Assembly: GCF_000381905.1 (NCBI RefSeq)
Contig: NZ_KB907256.1
Span: 62,001-126,000, forward strand
DNA: 64,000 nucleotides
From: Paenibacillus fonticola DSM 21315
GTDB lineage: Bacteria; Bacillota; Bacilli; Paenibacillales; Paenibacillaceae
Direction of reading: 5' to 3'
The notes under the pieces are model-generated. The model was not told the DNA's origin. It did not search any database and worked only from the letters and a program-made list of their open reading frames with translations. The position numbers and the translations under genes are program-made. This document shows positions 1-8,680 of this stretch, piece after piece (within the stretch, counting starts at the first letter, position 1; each line of letters begins with the position of its first letter).

Positions 1-1
1 A

Positions 2-82
2 AGTGAAGCTTACGTTATGGACGCTCGGAGAACCGTACCAGAACAAGAAGAACAAGATAATAACAAGAAAACCAAGCCCTGA
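2..82 (+). CDS. 3' end of an unidentified gene (partial)
   Basis: An open frame enters from the window edge and stops with TGA at 80-82. It reads as 26 codons rich in Glu, Gln, Asn and Lys, like a hydrophilic protein tail. The stop lies inside the left arm of the terminator at 70-104, a common arrangement at gene ends. Another frame is also open here, so the call is weak. No function can be given. Confidence 0.3.
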   Translation, partial: SEAYVMDARRTVPEQEEQDNNKKTKP

Positions 83-104
83 TGCTCAGGGGCTTGGTTT
101 TTTT
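70..104 (+). terminator. Rho-independent terminator
   Basis: The left arm AACCAAGCCCTGA and right arm TCAGGGGCTTGGTT pair with a single bulge, and seven T follow. It closes whatever gene enters from the left edge and insulates helD. Confidence 0.85.
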
Positions 105-254
105 ATGCAATATCGAGTGTAAAACAATATGCTTCGTAACCCTATTTTTGGAGCCACGATAAAAATATAATACTACAAGGATAAATATAAGTCTATATTT
201 TTCTTCCAATTTCTCTATACTTTGGAGTGAAATCAAGGGAGAAGAGGGATAAAA

Positions 255-2321
255 ATGACCGTGAATCAAACGGAAGCGGAAGAAAGGAAATATCTCAGCA
301 CGATGGTGTCCAGGCTGCAAAAAGCGATTGAGCTTTTGGAAAACAAAATAAGCACGACCCGTCAGGAAGTCATTGAAGCAAAAAAATACGTTTGGGATAA
401 CATGGCTGGACTCGATCCGGCGGAGAGAGCGGCCAATCGGGTCGAAATCTCGCTCGCTATCGATCATGGGGAAAAGGCGGTCGATAAACGGAGAAAGCTC
501 AGAAAATTAGTGGAAGCCCCTTATTTCGGAAGAGTGGATTTCGTTCCTGATGGACACGAGAAGGGAGACGCTTACTATATCGGGGTACACGCATTCAGCG
601 AAGAAGACAGCCAGGAGAATCTGATTTATGATTGGCGTTCCCCTGTCGCCAGCATGTTTTACGATTATAATGCCGGGAGAGCCGAATATTCGGCTCCTGC
701 AGGGGTAGTCGAAGGGAAGATCGCTTTAAAGAGACAGTTCAAGATTAAAGGCCAGACCATGGAATACATGATTGAAAGCTCTATGAATATTAATGACGAG
801 GTATTGCAAAAAGAACTGAGCCAAACGTCGGACGAGAAAATGCGAAATATTGTCGCCACTATTCAGAAGGAACAAAACGTCATTATCCGGAATGAGCATT
901 CCTGCGAGCTGATCATTCAAGGTGTTGCCGGCTCCGGAAAAACCTCGGTCGCGCTGCACCGTATCGCCTTTTTACTGTACAGGTTCAAAGGAACGTTAAC
1001 GTCTGACAACATTTTGATCATTTCTCCGAATAAAGTTTTTGCCGACTATATTTCCAATGTGCTGCCGGAACTGGGGGAAGAAAACATAGTCCAAATCGGC
1101 ATCGAGGAGTTGGCCTCCAGGGAACTGAAGGGGATATGCGAATTCCAGACCTTCAACGAGCAGGTGACGGAGCTTACTGATTCAAGGAACGAAGGGAACG
1201 AATCCTTGATTGAGCGCATCAGGTACAAAGCTAGCATGGACTTTGTGCAGAAATTGGATCGTTTTGCTGCGCATATTCGCGATAACGATTTTGTGCCTGC
1301 CGACCTAAACATCGATAATGTGAGAATTGACAAGGCAGATATTTTAAGCGCGTACGAAGCTGCTGGAAACGTGCCGATCAAACAAAAACTGGAGAAAACA
1401 GCTGCGGTCATTGCAGGAAGCGCAAGGGATGAGGATGGCGGCAGGGTAAAGCCAGCCGCTGCCAATAAAATCAAAACGGCCATAAAAAGGATGTTTAAAT
1501 CTCTGAATCTCCTTGCGATTTATAAAGAATTTTATCATTTTATAGGCAAAGCGGAATTGTTTAAGCTGAAAAAGGCGAGGATGCTGGAGTTTTCCGATGT
1601 TTTTCCACTTGTATATTTGAAGATTCTTGTAGAAGGAGTGAATAGTTTCGATGCCGTAAAACATATATTGGTAGATGAAATGCAGGACTATACCCCTGTT
1701 CAATACGCCGTAATATCCCGTTTGTTCACCTGTAAGAAGACGATTCTGGGAGACAGCAGCCAATCGGTCAATCCTTACTCCTCATCATCGATCACCGAAA
1801 TCAAGAAGGTTTTTCCCGGAGCGGATACAGTTGAACTATTAAAGAGCTACCGCTCGACGATTGAAATCATCAACTTTGCCCGGCATATCGACCCGAACAG
1901 CAGGATTGTTCCGATTGAACGCCATGGCTACCACCCTCGGATTAAAAGTTCTGATAGTCGGGCCGGCGAATTGACGGATGTGAAACAAGCGGTCATGGAA
2001 TTTCTGGATTCGGATCACAGATCGCTAGGTATCGTTTGCAAGACGCAAGCCCAAGCCGAGCGGATTTATGAAGAAATCAAGGATATTCATAAGGATATCT
2101 ATTTGCTCAATTTCAGCAGTGAGCAATTTCATGAGGGGATTATGGTAACTTCGTGCCATATGGCAAAAGGCTTGGAGTTCGACCATGTGATTGTGCCGTT
2201 TGTTGACGTATCGAATTATAAGACGGATATGGACAGAAGCCTGCTGTATATTGCTTGCACGAGAGCCATGCATGTATTGACGCTAACCTTTCATGGAGAG
2301 CAATCGCCGTTTATTCCTTAA
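255..2321 (+). CDS. helD: HelD-like RNA polymerase-recycling ATPase/helicase
   Basis: This is a UvrD/Rep-like superfamily 1 ATPase of the HelD family. Family members bind core RNA polymerase, release it from stalled complexes and DNA, and in some actinobacteria give rifampicin tolerance. Visible features are an N-terminal coiled coil (about residues 1-60), the family motif YDWRSPVASMFYD near 124, Walker A GVAGSGKTS near 222, motif II VDEMQDYTP near 472, and the late helicase motifs HMAKGLEFDHVIVP near 632 and IACTRAMHVL near 665. At 688 residues it is shorter than Bacillus subtilis HelD (about 774). The ATG follows GGGAGAAGAGGG. It is monocistronic, with a terminator upstream. Whether it acts on RNA polymerase here is inferred from the family. 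Confidence 0.9.
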   Translation: MTVNQTEAEERKYLSTMVSRLQKAIELLENKISTTRQEVIEAKKYVWDNMAGLDPAERAANRVEISLAIDHGEKAVDKRRKLRKLVEAPYFGRVDFVPDGHEKGDAYYIGVHAFSEEDSQENLIYDWRSPVASMFYDYNAGRAEYSAPAGVVEGKIALKRQFKIKGQTMEYMIESSMNINDEVLQKELSQTSDEKMRNIVATIQKEQNVIIRNEHSCELIIQGVAGSGKTSVALHRIAFLLYRFKGTLTSDNILIISPNKVFADYISNVLPELGEENIVQIGIEELASRELKGICEFQTFNEQVTELTDSRNEGNESLIERIRYKASMDFVQKLDRFAAHIRDNDFVPADLNIDNVRIDKADILSAYEAAGNVPIKQKLEKTAAVIAGSARDEDGGRVKPAAANKIKTAIKRMFKSLNLLAIYKEFYHFIGKAELFKLKKARMLEFSDVFPLVYLKILVEGVNSFDAVKHILVDEMQDYTPVQYAVISRLFTCKKTILGDSSQSVNPYSSSSITEIKKVFPGADTVELLKSYRSTIEIINFARHIDPNSRIVPIERHGYHPRIKSSDSRAGELTDVKQAVMEFLDSDHRSLGIVCKTQAQAERIYEEIKDIHKDIYLLNFSSEQFHEGIMVTSCHMAKGLEFDHVIVPFVDVSNYKTDMDRSLLYIACTRAMHVLTLTFHGEQSPFIP

Positions 2322-2395
2322 ACATGATCATCGGGTCGGCTCCCCCGTCTCGCCCCTCTAGCGGTACTTTTTTTATATAGTAGAAAAATCGTTTC

Positions 2396-2431
2396 AAAAT
2401 AAAGAGAGCAGTTGAACATCCAACTGCTCTC
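2396..2431 (-). terminator. Rho-independent terminator of the adenylyltransferase gene
   Basis: A perfect 11-bp stem, GAGAGCAGTTG with CAACTGCTCTC, sits around a 6-nt loop. Read on the minus strand it is followed by TTTATTTT, so it serves the gene ending at 2513. On the plus strand no T-run follows, so it is weak for helD. Confidence 0.75.
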
Positions 2432-2512
2432 CAGAAATTTATGCTCCAGCACATGTTCGACTTTGTGCAACAGGGCTTCCTTTTCATATACTGTGGGGGA
2501 TGGTGAGAGGAA

Positions 2513-3367
2513 TCACATCAATGAGATGTTGATACCTTCCATATACTTGGTAATGGCTTTATCGTAATCTGGATACTGATATCCGAGACTTTCTGATACA
2601 GCTTTTGAGTATGTTCTAAATAACTCATAACAAGTTAATAAAGACTGCCACATTTCCTGATACCCATTCCCAGAATAGGTTGATAGGAGCTTTTCCCAAT
2701 CTTCTTTTGGGAGGTAACGATCAATAAATTTATAGTTCTTTCCTACACTAAAGGTGTATCCTTGCTCTGATCCGATTTTCCAAGCCATCATTCTCAATAA
2801 ATTAGGTCTTGCAATCTCGTTTAGATGATCGATAGCGAAAAGTATTTCTTTTCTCGCTAATCCTTTTACTACATAAGTTGAAACCATCCAGAACTCATTA
2901 CAACAATCATCAAATTCTCTTGCAGTTGGCTTTTTAATCCAATATTGACGATCATTTGCGATCACTTTATTTTTGATCAGAGTATCCTTATCGAGCAATA
3001 CCTCAACTAAACCGTCACTATTGGTAAAATAATGACCCACTTCGTTAATGGGAATCAGTGTTAGATCTATTTTAGTTCCATCTTCAAAAAGCATTAAATA
3101 TGAAAACCAATTACCTAATTCCGGCGGAAAAAGTTCCATATCCTCGGGTTTTTGCATCAAGATACGATTCCCAAAAACATGAAGCCATTGATCATTCTCT
3201 TTGAAAGAATCAATATCTGTTACAAAGTAAGATATGTCATAATCTTGGAATATATCCGGAGGTATATTTTTGTTTGTACGTGACCCTTCCAAAGTGACCA
3301 ATCTAATTTTGTCCTCATTCATAGCAAAATCTATAAGGATCTTCATCATTTCCCGTTCACTTCTCAT
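2513..3367 (-). CDS. aadK: Aminoglycoside 6-adenylyltransferase
   Basis: ANT(6)-family nucleotidyltransferase that transfers AMP from ATP to the 6-hydroxyl of streptomycin. The active-site signature GSR lies at residues 28-30, followed by the metal-binding aspartates in DYDISYFV near 42-48, and by IDLTLIPI near 100, which is typical of the family. The length of 284 residues matches chromosomal AadK of B. subtilis. It is a single gene with its own terminator. Base composition is AT-richer than helD, in line with the redox genes next door. Its resistance phenotype is inferred, and the substrate could be narrower than in plasmid-borne enzymes. Confidence 0.9.
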   Translation of the reverse strand: MRSEREMMKILIDFAMNEDKIRLVTLEGSRTNKNIPPDIFQDYDISYFVTDIDSFKENDQWLHVFGNRILMQKPEDMELFPPELGNWFSYLMLFEDGTKIDLTLIPINEVGHYFTNSDGLVEVLLDKDTLIKNKVIANDRQYWIKKPTAREFDDCCNEFWMVSTYVVKGLARKEILFAIDHLNEIARPNLLRMMAWKIGSEQGYTFSVGKNYKFIDRYLPKEDWEKLLSTYSGNGYQEMWQSLLTCYELFRTYSKAVSESLGYQYPDYDKAITKYMEGINISLM

Positions 3368-3471
3368 ACGGTAATCCTCCGAAATGTTTTATTTGAAGCG
3401 GCATCAACTCCAATCTCTACTTTACCACTATCTGTAAAGCGGCAATAAGCCTGAGGCTAATTTAAACATAT

Positions 3472-3505
3472 AAAAACGAGGGGGAAGGAGTCCTCTTCCA
3501 CCTCG
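3472..3505 (-). terminator. Terminator of the FMN reductase gene
   Basis: The imperfect hairpin starts with CGAGG and ends with CCTCG. On the minus strand it is followed directly by TTTTT (3472-3476), ten bases beyond the stop of the FMN reductase gene. Confidence 0.75.
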
Positions 3506-3514
3506 CTGTAAGAA

Positions 3515-4075
3515 CTAAGCTCTAATTGTCTTCAATGCTGTAGACCAAGCAATGACATCATCCAACAGTTTGTGAACTGTTTCTTGATGAAATGGTGCCG
3601 GATTAAACTTAACCATATCCTGAAAATCGGTAAACAAACTTAAGCCAACATGCGTTCCTACTGTTGCCACTTTGGGTACAGATAAAATTAAACGCAAATC
3701 GTTTGCCGCGGTAACACCAAGCGAAGAACCATAACTGACAATTCCGGCTGCTTTATTGTTCCACTCAACATATAAATAATCAATAGCATCCTTTAAACCA
3801 GATGTAATCCCTCTGTTGTATTCTGGAGTTACAAAGATAAATCCATCCAGTTCACTAATTTTTTTGGACCACACTTTTGCTTCTTCAGCTTGATAATCTT
3901 GTGACATGATCGCGGGGATAGGTTCATTGAATTTTGGCAGATTATAATCCTTAATATCCACTAATTCAAATTCTGCATCTGTTCTTTCATCCGCGATGGA
4001 TTTCACCCATTCGGATACTTGTAAATTGACTCGTGAGTCTCTTGTACTTCCAGTAATAATACCAATCTTAACCAC
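3515..4075 (-). CDS. NAD(P)H-dependent FMN reductase family protein
   Basis: Flavodoxin-fold NAD(P)H:FMN/quinone reductase (186 residues). The FMN phosphate loop GSTRDSRVN is near residue 8 and the family motif TPEYNRGITSGLKDAIDYLY is central. The start is set at GTG 4075 because AGGAGG lies 7 nt upstream of it; the longer upstream frame has no ribosome site. Relatives reduce quinones, azo dyes or chromate at the expense of NAD(P)H. The gene lies 135 bp downstream of a thiol oxidoreductase gene on the same strand and both are divergent from a TetR regulator, so the pair probably forms an electrophile- or quinone-responsive unit. That role is inferred. Confidence 0.9.
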   Translation of the reverse strand: MVKIGIITGSTRDSRVNLQVSEWVKSIADERTDAEFELVDIKDYNLPKFNEPIPAIMSQDYQAEEAKVWSKKISELDGFIFVTPEYNRGITSGLKDAIDYLYVEWNNKAAGIVSYGSSLGVTAANDLRLILSVPKVATVGTHVGLSLFTDFQDMVKFNPAPFHQETVHKLLDDVIAWSTALKTIRA

Positions 4076-4210
4076 GTTAATTCCTCCTAAAAGTGTTATA
4101 AATAAGCGCCAAATTTTACCCTTTATTTGCACAGAAGACACCATGTATTTTCTGCTTAACAATTGAGTTTGAACATGAACCGTCAATAGGTTTGTTTCAT
4201 TTTCTGAACT

Positions 4211-4921
4211 TTAGATGAAACAGCCGTCAGGCCCACAAACGCCATCCGTTGAACCAAGTTGTTGTAACTTAGGTTTCAATCCTTCTTCCTCTGCGATTTG
4301 TTCTAATGCATTTTCAAAGGTATCCTGAGACTGGGCGCCCGAAATCGTATATTTATTGTTAATTACAAAATAAGGGACACCCGTCACACGCAACCTTCTT
4401 GCTTCACTCTTATCATTTTCAACTTCAGCTAAATAAGCATTATCATCTTCCAGAATTCCCCTCACAGCCTTTTCATCAAGACCAACGTCCTTTGCTAAAG
4501 CAAGGAGTTGTTCATTGTCAGGAAGGAATTTATTTTCAGTGAATACAGCGTAAAAAATTCGTTCTTGATATTCCATTCCTTTACCCATCTCTTGAGCGTA
4601 TTTTCCGACGCGGTGGGCGTTCAATGTACTTTGCCACATCATATTGTCATAGCGATAGTCGAGATCTAGACTTTTTGCTCTTTGAATTGTACCTTCCACC
4701 ATTTCTCGTACTTTCGACACAGGCTGTCCAAATCGTTTGCTCAACCCCTCCAACATTGTTGTCGTAGGGGAAGTGGCTCCATCAGGAACTAATTCGTAGG
4801 CTTTATATGTGATTTTAACTTGATCTTTCAAGCCGGTGGCTTCTAAGGCATGTTCTAATTCACGCTTTGCGATGTAACAAAATTGACATACATAATCGGT
4901 CCAAGCTTCAATTTTAATCAT
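4211..4921 (-). CDS. DsbA family (FrnE-like) oxidoreductase
   Basis: Thioredoxin-fold protein with an inserted helical domain, as in FrnE and 2-hydroxychromene-2-carboxylate isomerases. The redox motif CQFC is at residues 12-15, and the cis-proline loop [17 protein letters not shown] is near 188. The C-terminus adds two cysteines ([10 protein letters not shown]), which could form a second redox pair. There is no signal peptide, so it acts in the cytoplasm. ATG 4921 is chosen because AGGGAGG precedes it; an upstream frame of 40 codons lacks a ribosome site. Family members are often polyketide- or stress-linked. Partnership with the FMN reductase is inferred from the shared strand and regulator. 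Confidence 0.88.
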   Translation of the reverse strand: MIKIEAWTDYVCQFCYIAKRELEHALEATGLKDQVKITYKAYELVPDGATSPTTTMLEGLSKRFGQPVSKVREMVEGTIQRAKSLDLDYRYDNMMWQSTLNAHRVGKYAQEMGKGMEYQERIFYAVFTENKFLPDNEQLLALAKDVGLDEKAVRGILEDDNAYLAEVENDKSEARRLRVTGVPYFVINNKYTISGAQSQDTFENALEQIAEEEGLKPKLQQLGSTDGVCGPDGCFI

Positions 4922-5024
4922 CCTGAAATCCCTCCCTAAAGCGGTTTGGCTTAATTTATCATTTGCCTTACAATTAAATCTTAAGCAATAATGAATAGGA
5001 TCAACACCAATAGTTCCATCGATT

Positions 5025-5040
5025 TGTTGTTTATACAACA
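5025..5040. promoter_or_regulatory. Candidate TetR operator
   Basis: The inverted repeat TGTTGT-TTAT-ACAACA lies 42 bp before the TetR start codon, in the intergenic region shared with the divergent thiol oxidoreductase gene. Placement and symmetry fit an autoregulatory TetR site, but no binding data support it. Confidence 0.45.
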
Positions 5041-5081
5041 CATTGATGAAATTGTTTAAAAAGTAGGAGGGACAACATCAC

Positions 5082-5663
5082 ATGACTCAATCAAAGACGG
5101 ATCCCCGCATATTACGTACTCGAAAATTAATAATGGATGCTTTTATAGAACTTTCAGGTAAAAAAGAGTTTAAGGATATTACCGTAAAAGATATTACAAC
5201 TGAGGCTACGATTAATCGAGCCACATTCTATTATCATTTTGAAGATATATATGACTTATTGGACAAGGCATTATCAGAAGTATTGTTAGTTGATTTGCAT
5301 TGTGATGCATACGAAAATATCGAATTAAATGAAGAAGCGTTAATTAACATTTTCAAAGTAATTACAAACTTTCAACAATCATTATCCAACCGTTGCCATA
5401 GAGGATACGAAGATACCATTGCCCGTATTATTAGGGAACAGCTTGAAATCATCTTTTATAAAATGTTGTTAAACCAACATCCAACTGAAAATGAGCAAAC
5501 TCTGAGGCTTACTGCCGTTATGTTAAGTTGGGGAATGTACGGGGCATCTGTAGAATGGCGAAGAAATAGCAAGACGATTCAGCCAGAGGGATTTATCCAA
5601 TCAGCCATTCCTTATATCATTTCTGGGATTGATTTTGGCTCCAAAACTAAACAAGTAACGTAG
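5082..5663 (+). CDS. TetR family transcriptional regulator
   Basis: One-component repressor of 193 residues. The N-terminal HTH runs from about residue 10 to 52, with the typical INRATFYYHFEDIYDLLD recognition segment. The C-terminal ligand domain has no recognisable specificity. TAGGAGGG lies upstream of the ATG. It is divergent from the DsbA-like/FMN reductase pair with a 16-bp palindrome between them, so it probably represses that pair and itself. The inducer is unknown; quinones or electrophiles are a guess from the neighbours. Confidence 0.9.
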   Translation: MTQSKTDPRILRTRKLIMDAFIELSGKKEFKDITVKDITTEATINRATFYYHFEDIYDLLDKALSEVLLVDLHCDAYENIELNEEALINIFKVITNFQQSLSNRCHRGYEDTIARIIREQLEIIFYKMLLNQHPTENEQTLRLTAVMLSWGMYGASVEWRRNSKTIQPEGFIQSAIPYIISGIDFGSKTKQVT

Positions 5664-5778
5664 AGTTTAGTTGTGTTAGCGATAAAGAATTGGCTAGCAG
5701 AGCTCCTATTTTCGGCCGCCCTCGCCGAGAACGAATATCTGATGGGAGAAATCAACTGGCCGGAATAAGAGATAGCTA

Positions 5779-5813
5779 AAACACCCGTCGACTGTAAGGT
5801 CAGACGGGTGTTT
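5779..5813. terminator. Bidirectional hairpin between convergent genes
   Basis: AAACACCCGTC and GACGGGTGTTT form an 11-bp stem around a 13-nt loop, between the convergent TetR and TIM-barrel genes. The T-tracts are short in both directions. Confidence 0.65.
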
Positions 5814-5852
5814 AATGCAAGTTTAGGTTGTGATAAGAGCCACTCCTTTAGT

Positions 5853-6761
5853 TCATGATAGGCTTAATAATCCGGTGACCCACTTGTAGCATTCTCTGAG
5901 TTCATCATCAGTTACATAATCTGAGCGGTGCTCGAACATAATTTTGACTTCGTGATTCTCCTGGTTAATCATTCGCAAATATTCTTCTATTGGTGCCCAG
6001 CCATCATGTGGTTTTAAGCTAGGTAGAACGGGTTGGCGACTTTTTAAAATAGTACCAGTATCATCTATTTGAACATTTGACAAGTGAACGACCCCTGCAT
6101 ACTTGGCATACTGCTTGATGACCGATTTTGAATCAAAATTGGGGTCAATCCGATCCTGTATATAAAGTCTTGCAGTATCTAAGCATAGTTTGATATTGTT
6201 GTACTTCTCTAATAATCGGTGCAAGTAATCTTCTCGATAGATATACTTATTTAAAGCGTCAAATTCCAAAATAGGTGTAAAATTATATTCTTTACCTTTG
6301 CAGGAAAGCCATTCGAATAGGTAATCACTCTTTTCTTTGAACTCGTGATAAGAATATAAGCTCTCGTAATCATATTCGCTTCGATCCGTAAACCGCCAAC
6401 TGCTCCAATCGACTCTATCGTCTAAAATAACAGGCTTAGGATAATGAAAAAGGATATAACTAGGTTTTAAAGTGATTAGATAATCAAGCTCTTCTTGAAT
6501 AATATGAAAGGCTTGTGTCCGGGTTACATTATCAGTGGACAGGAAAAGTGCATCTCTGATATTCGAAATCCCAGCTCTTAATGGAAAGTGAATACCAATT
6601 CGGAAGTCATCCTTCACCGACTCTTTCAATAAGTTTATCGCATCGTCGTTATGTTCAAATAGGCAAGCCTCTATCCCATAGAATCCGTTAAAAAAATCCC
6701 GGTGATACTTGGTATAGTCAAAGGTACCATATTGTCCAATCATGAATCTGCTCATATTCAT
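5853..6761 (-). CDS. Sugar phosphate isomerase/epimerase-like TIM-barrel protein
   Basis: The 302-residue sequence has the alternating strand/helix pattern and acidic/His metal ligands of xylose isomerase-like TIM barrels (the AP endonuclease 2 superfamily). Segments include IGIHFPLR, YILFHYPKP, PILEFDAL, NIKLCLDTARLYI, GVVHLSNVQ and KIMFEHRSDY, which carry the expected H/E/D residues at strand ends. The exact substrate is not recognisable. It lies 16 bp downstream of an HD-domain gene on the same strand, so the two are probably co-transcribed. The start has an AAGGG about 12 nt upstream; a second ATG two codons later is also possible. AT-rich composition suggests transfer. Confidence 0.75.
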   Translation of the reverse strand: MNMSRFMIGQYGTFDYTKYHRDFFNGFYGIEACLFEHNDDAINLLKESVKDDFRIGIHFPLRAGISNIRDALFLSTDNVTRTQAFHIIQEELDYLITLKPSYILFHYPKPVILDDRVDWSSWRFTDRSEYDYESLYSYHEFKEKSDYLFEWLSCKGKEYNFTPILEFDALNKYIYREDYLHRLLEKYNNIKLCLDTARLYIQDRIDPNFDSKSVIKQYAKYAGVVHLSNVQIDDTGTILKSRQPVLPSLKPHDGWAPIEEYLRMINQENHEVKIMFEHRSDYVTDDELRECYKWVTGLLSLS

Positions 6762-6777
6762 TTATATATTTACCCTT

Positions 6778-7446
6778 CTATGTATTTTTAATAAGATGTA
6801 ATAACTCTTCTCGGGCACTAACTAGCCAAGGGTGAACTAGCTTAAGTTTTGAACGCTGTTCCCAGATCGTGTCCAGGTAAATGAGAACGGCTTTGTCCAA
6901 ATTACCATCATCAACACATCTCCTTATTTCAAGCAGGTAAAGATGCTCTCCAGGCATGTCAAAGGAGATTTTATCGGAGATAAACAAGATTTTATCAATA
7001 AGAGATGCTTGAGCTTTTAATGTTGTGTGACATTCAATCGCATTTAAAATATCACTGTTTTTTATCAAAAAGATATGTTCCGCCATAGCTTTGGATAATT
7101 TTTGATGAATAATTCGAGAGTAGCTGCGCTCGTCATCTAGGATAGGGATGCCGAGTTCATCTGCTGTTTGTAACATTTGCGTGACAGGAATGACATTACT
7201 TATATCATGAAGGAGAGCAGCTTGCTCTAATACAGCCGGATTTTCTCCGTAGAGGTTCGCAATTCTCATCGCTTCTTCTGCCACTTTACGCGTATGAGTC
7301 AATGTTCGTATGTCGTCATGTAAGCTATAAAAATCTGCAATATCCAACGATAAGTTCTTGGTTAAAGTAAAGCCAGTCATATACGATTGAAGGACGGCAT
7401 GCCTTATACTAAATTCCCCCTCAATTTCTGGAAGTCCATTTCTCAA
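6778..7446 (-). CDS. HD-domain hydrolase, YqeK-like
   Basis: Metal-dependent HD-superfamily phosphohydrolase. HTRKVAEEA near residue 51 and ALLHDISN near 78 give the first His and the HD pair; CHTTLKAQASLIDKILFISDKIS-like sequence supplies the distal His/Asp ligands, the pattern of YqeK (a symmetric Ap4A hydrolase family). The start is uncertain. TTG at 7446 is the longest option but lacks a ribosome site. GAGGGG lies 8 nt before an in-frame ATA at 7405-7407, and a homologous leader upstream of the kinase gene has ATG at that place. ATG near 7380 is a third choice. The function of the cluster is unknown. Confidence 0.75.
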   Translation of the reverse strand: MRNGLPEIEGEFSIRHAVLQSYMTGFTLTKNLSLDIADFYSLHDDIRTLTHTRKVAEEAMRIANLYGENPAVLEQAALLHDISNVIPVTQMLQTADELGIPILDDERSYSRIIHQKLSKAMAEHIFLIKNSDILNAIECHTTLKAQASLIDKILFISDKISFDMPGEHLYLLEIRRCVDDGNLDKAVLIYLDTIWEQRSKLKLVHPWLVSAREELLHLIKNT

Positions 7447-7638
7447 TATTTTATGATTATTTTATTTATTTGTAAATTGAAGGGGATTAGCAGCAACGAT
7501 TGAGGCTGGGATTCGGCGAAGCTTATCAGCTCTATGGCCGCTTTTTTCGTTTCATTATTCTGTTCTATGTGGTGGAGCAGGCCATGCTTTTTTGTCTATT
7601 ATTAATTCATTCCCATTTGAATATCTATCAGTGTTATT

Positions 7639-7977
7639 TCATTGTTTTGTTTTAAGGCACTGTCCATTTGAGAGTATGAGTCGGCCTGCCTGTTTTGATT
7701 GATAGGTACGGGCAATAGACAACTTGTGGGCACCTACATCAGAAATTACGATAGTCTTTTCAGTAGCATTTTTTTCAACAACCGTTAAGATATTCTCTAT
7801 AGCAAGTGACAGATTTTCTCTCACATCTAAATCAATTTGATAAGCTGTCTTAATCTGTTCCTTTAGATTTCCAATCGGAACCCATGGTCTAGATGGTATA
7901 TCCAGTTCATTAAGTTCCTGAAAAATCTCATTTAAATTACCAACCAATTCTCCCTTCACGGGGTAATGTTCATCCAT
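7639..7977 (-). pseudogene. Remnant of an acetolactate synthase-like ThDP enzyme
   Basis: The 112-codon frame contains TIVISDVGAHKLSIARTYQ followed by LILSNG, which matches the start of the thiamine diphosphate-binding domain of acetolactate synthases (ISDVGAHK...SNGFATMG). The preceding part (GELVGNLNEIFQELNEL) resembles the end of their middle domain. The ~300-residue N-terminal part and the rest of the cofactor domain are missing, so it cannot be an active enzyme. It still has AGAAGG 8 nt before its ATG and may be translated. In the last ~150 bp before it, minus strand, a 19-codon frame with GGAGG is also present. Probably a decayed member of the TIM-barrel/HD/kinase cluster. Confidence 0.6.
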
Positions 7978-8158
7978 GAAAAAAACCTTCTATACTATGG
8001 TGCGGTGAGCCGTATCATAATTTTTCGACTCAATATCCGATTTATCCCCTTCATGTTTTCACAACCTCCATTCACAATCAATTACATATTCATTATGATT
8101 GTGGGAATTGGCCGATTTAGACCCAATTATCATGAATTGCAAGGAAATTCTGGCATAT

Positions 8159-8680
8159 TCAAGAATGTCCCAAAATCAAAGACTCGGCTTGATTGACCAA
8201 TATTTCTTTATCCTGAACTGTATCCAATATTATTTCACCTTCAAGAAGCTCAGTAGTGGCGTCTTTATAATGTTTTTTGAGCTCGGCTAAATTAGTAATC
8301 AATTGATTAGGTAATGGATTAATGCTTCGGTCAGTAAGTCTTTCAGACCAAATGGATTCATCACTGCAGATGCAATGGAACACCTTTAATTCCCCGCCTC
8401 TATTCTCAATCCAACCCTTCAACTTTTGGGCGTCATGGAAATGATTTAAACCAAAGTCAAGTATGATTGCCGCTTTCGAATGGATTATTGTTTCTAAAAA
8501 CCGGTATAGAAATTCAAAGCATATTTGATTCCTTAAATCATGCTCAGAAACATAACCAGCAACCGAATCATATATATCATCCTTATGTAAGACAGGTATA
8601 TGAAGTCTCTTTCCCAGCTCGTCTGATAAAGTAGATTTTCCGGTGCCAGCTTTGCCTCTAAATAAGATAATTATAGACAT
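8159..8680 (-). CDS. P-loop kinase-like ATP-binding protein
   Basis: Small AAA_33-type nucleotide-binding protein of 173 residues, similar in layout to small-molecule kinases and Zeta/chloramphenicol phosphotransferase-like folds. Walker A GKAGTGKST is at residues 9-17. A DD pair in HKDDIYDSV (near 32) and the hydrophobic strand AAIILDFGL near 70 suit the acceptor and Walker B sites. AAAGGAG precedes the ATG. It is on the same strand as the HD and TIM-barrel genes, with the broken ThDP gene between. Its upstream leader resembles that of the HD gene. Substrate unknown. Confidence 0.75.
   Translation of the reverse strand: MSIIILFRGKAGTGKSTLSDELGKRLHIPVLHKDDIYDSVAGYVSEHDLRNQICFEFLYRFLETIIHSKAAIILDFGLNHFHDAQKLKGWIENRGGELKVFHCICSDESIWSERLTDRSINPLPNQLITNLAELKKHYKDATTELLEGEIILDTVQDKEILVNQAESLILGHS

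Noticed and set aside
7966..8290. Plus-strand frames of 60-76 codons opposite the kinase and ThDP remnant
   Set aside because: They are shadows of minus-strand sequence without ribosome sites.
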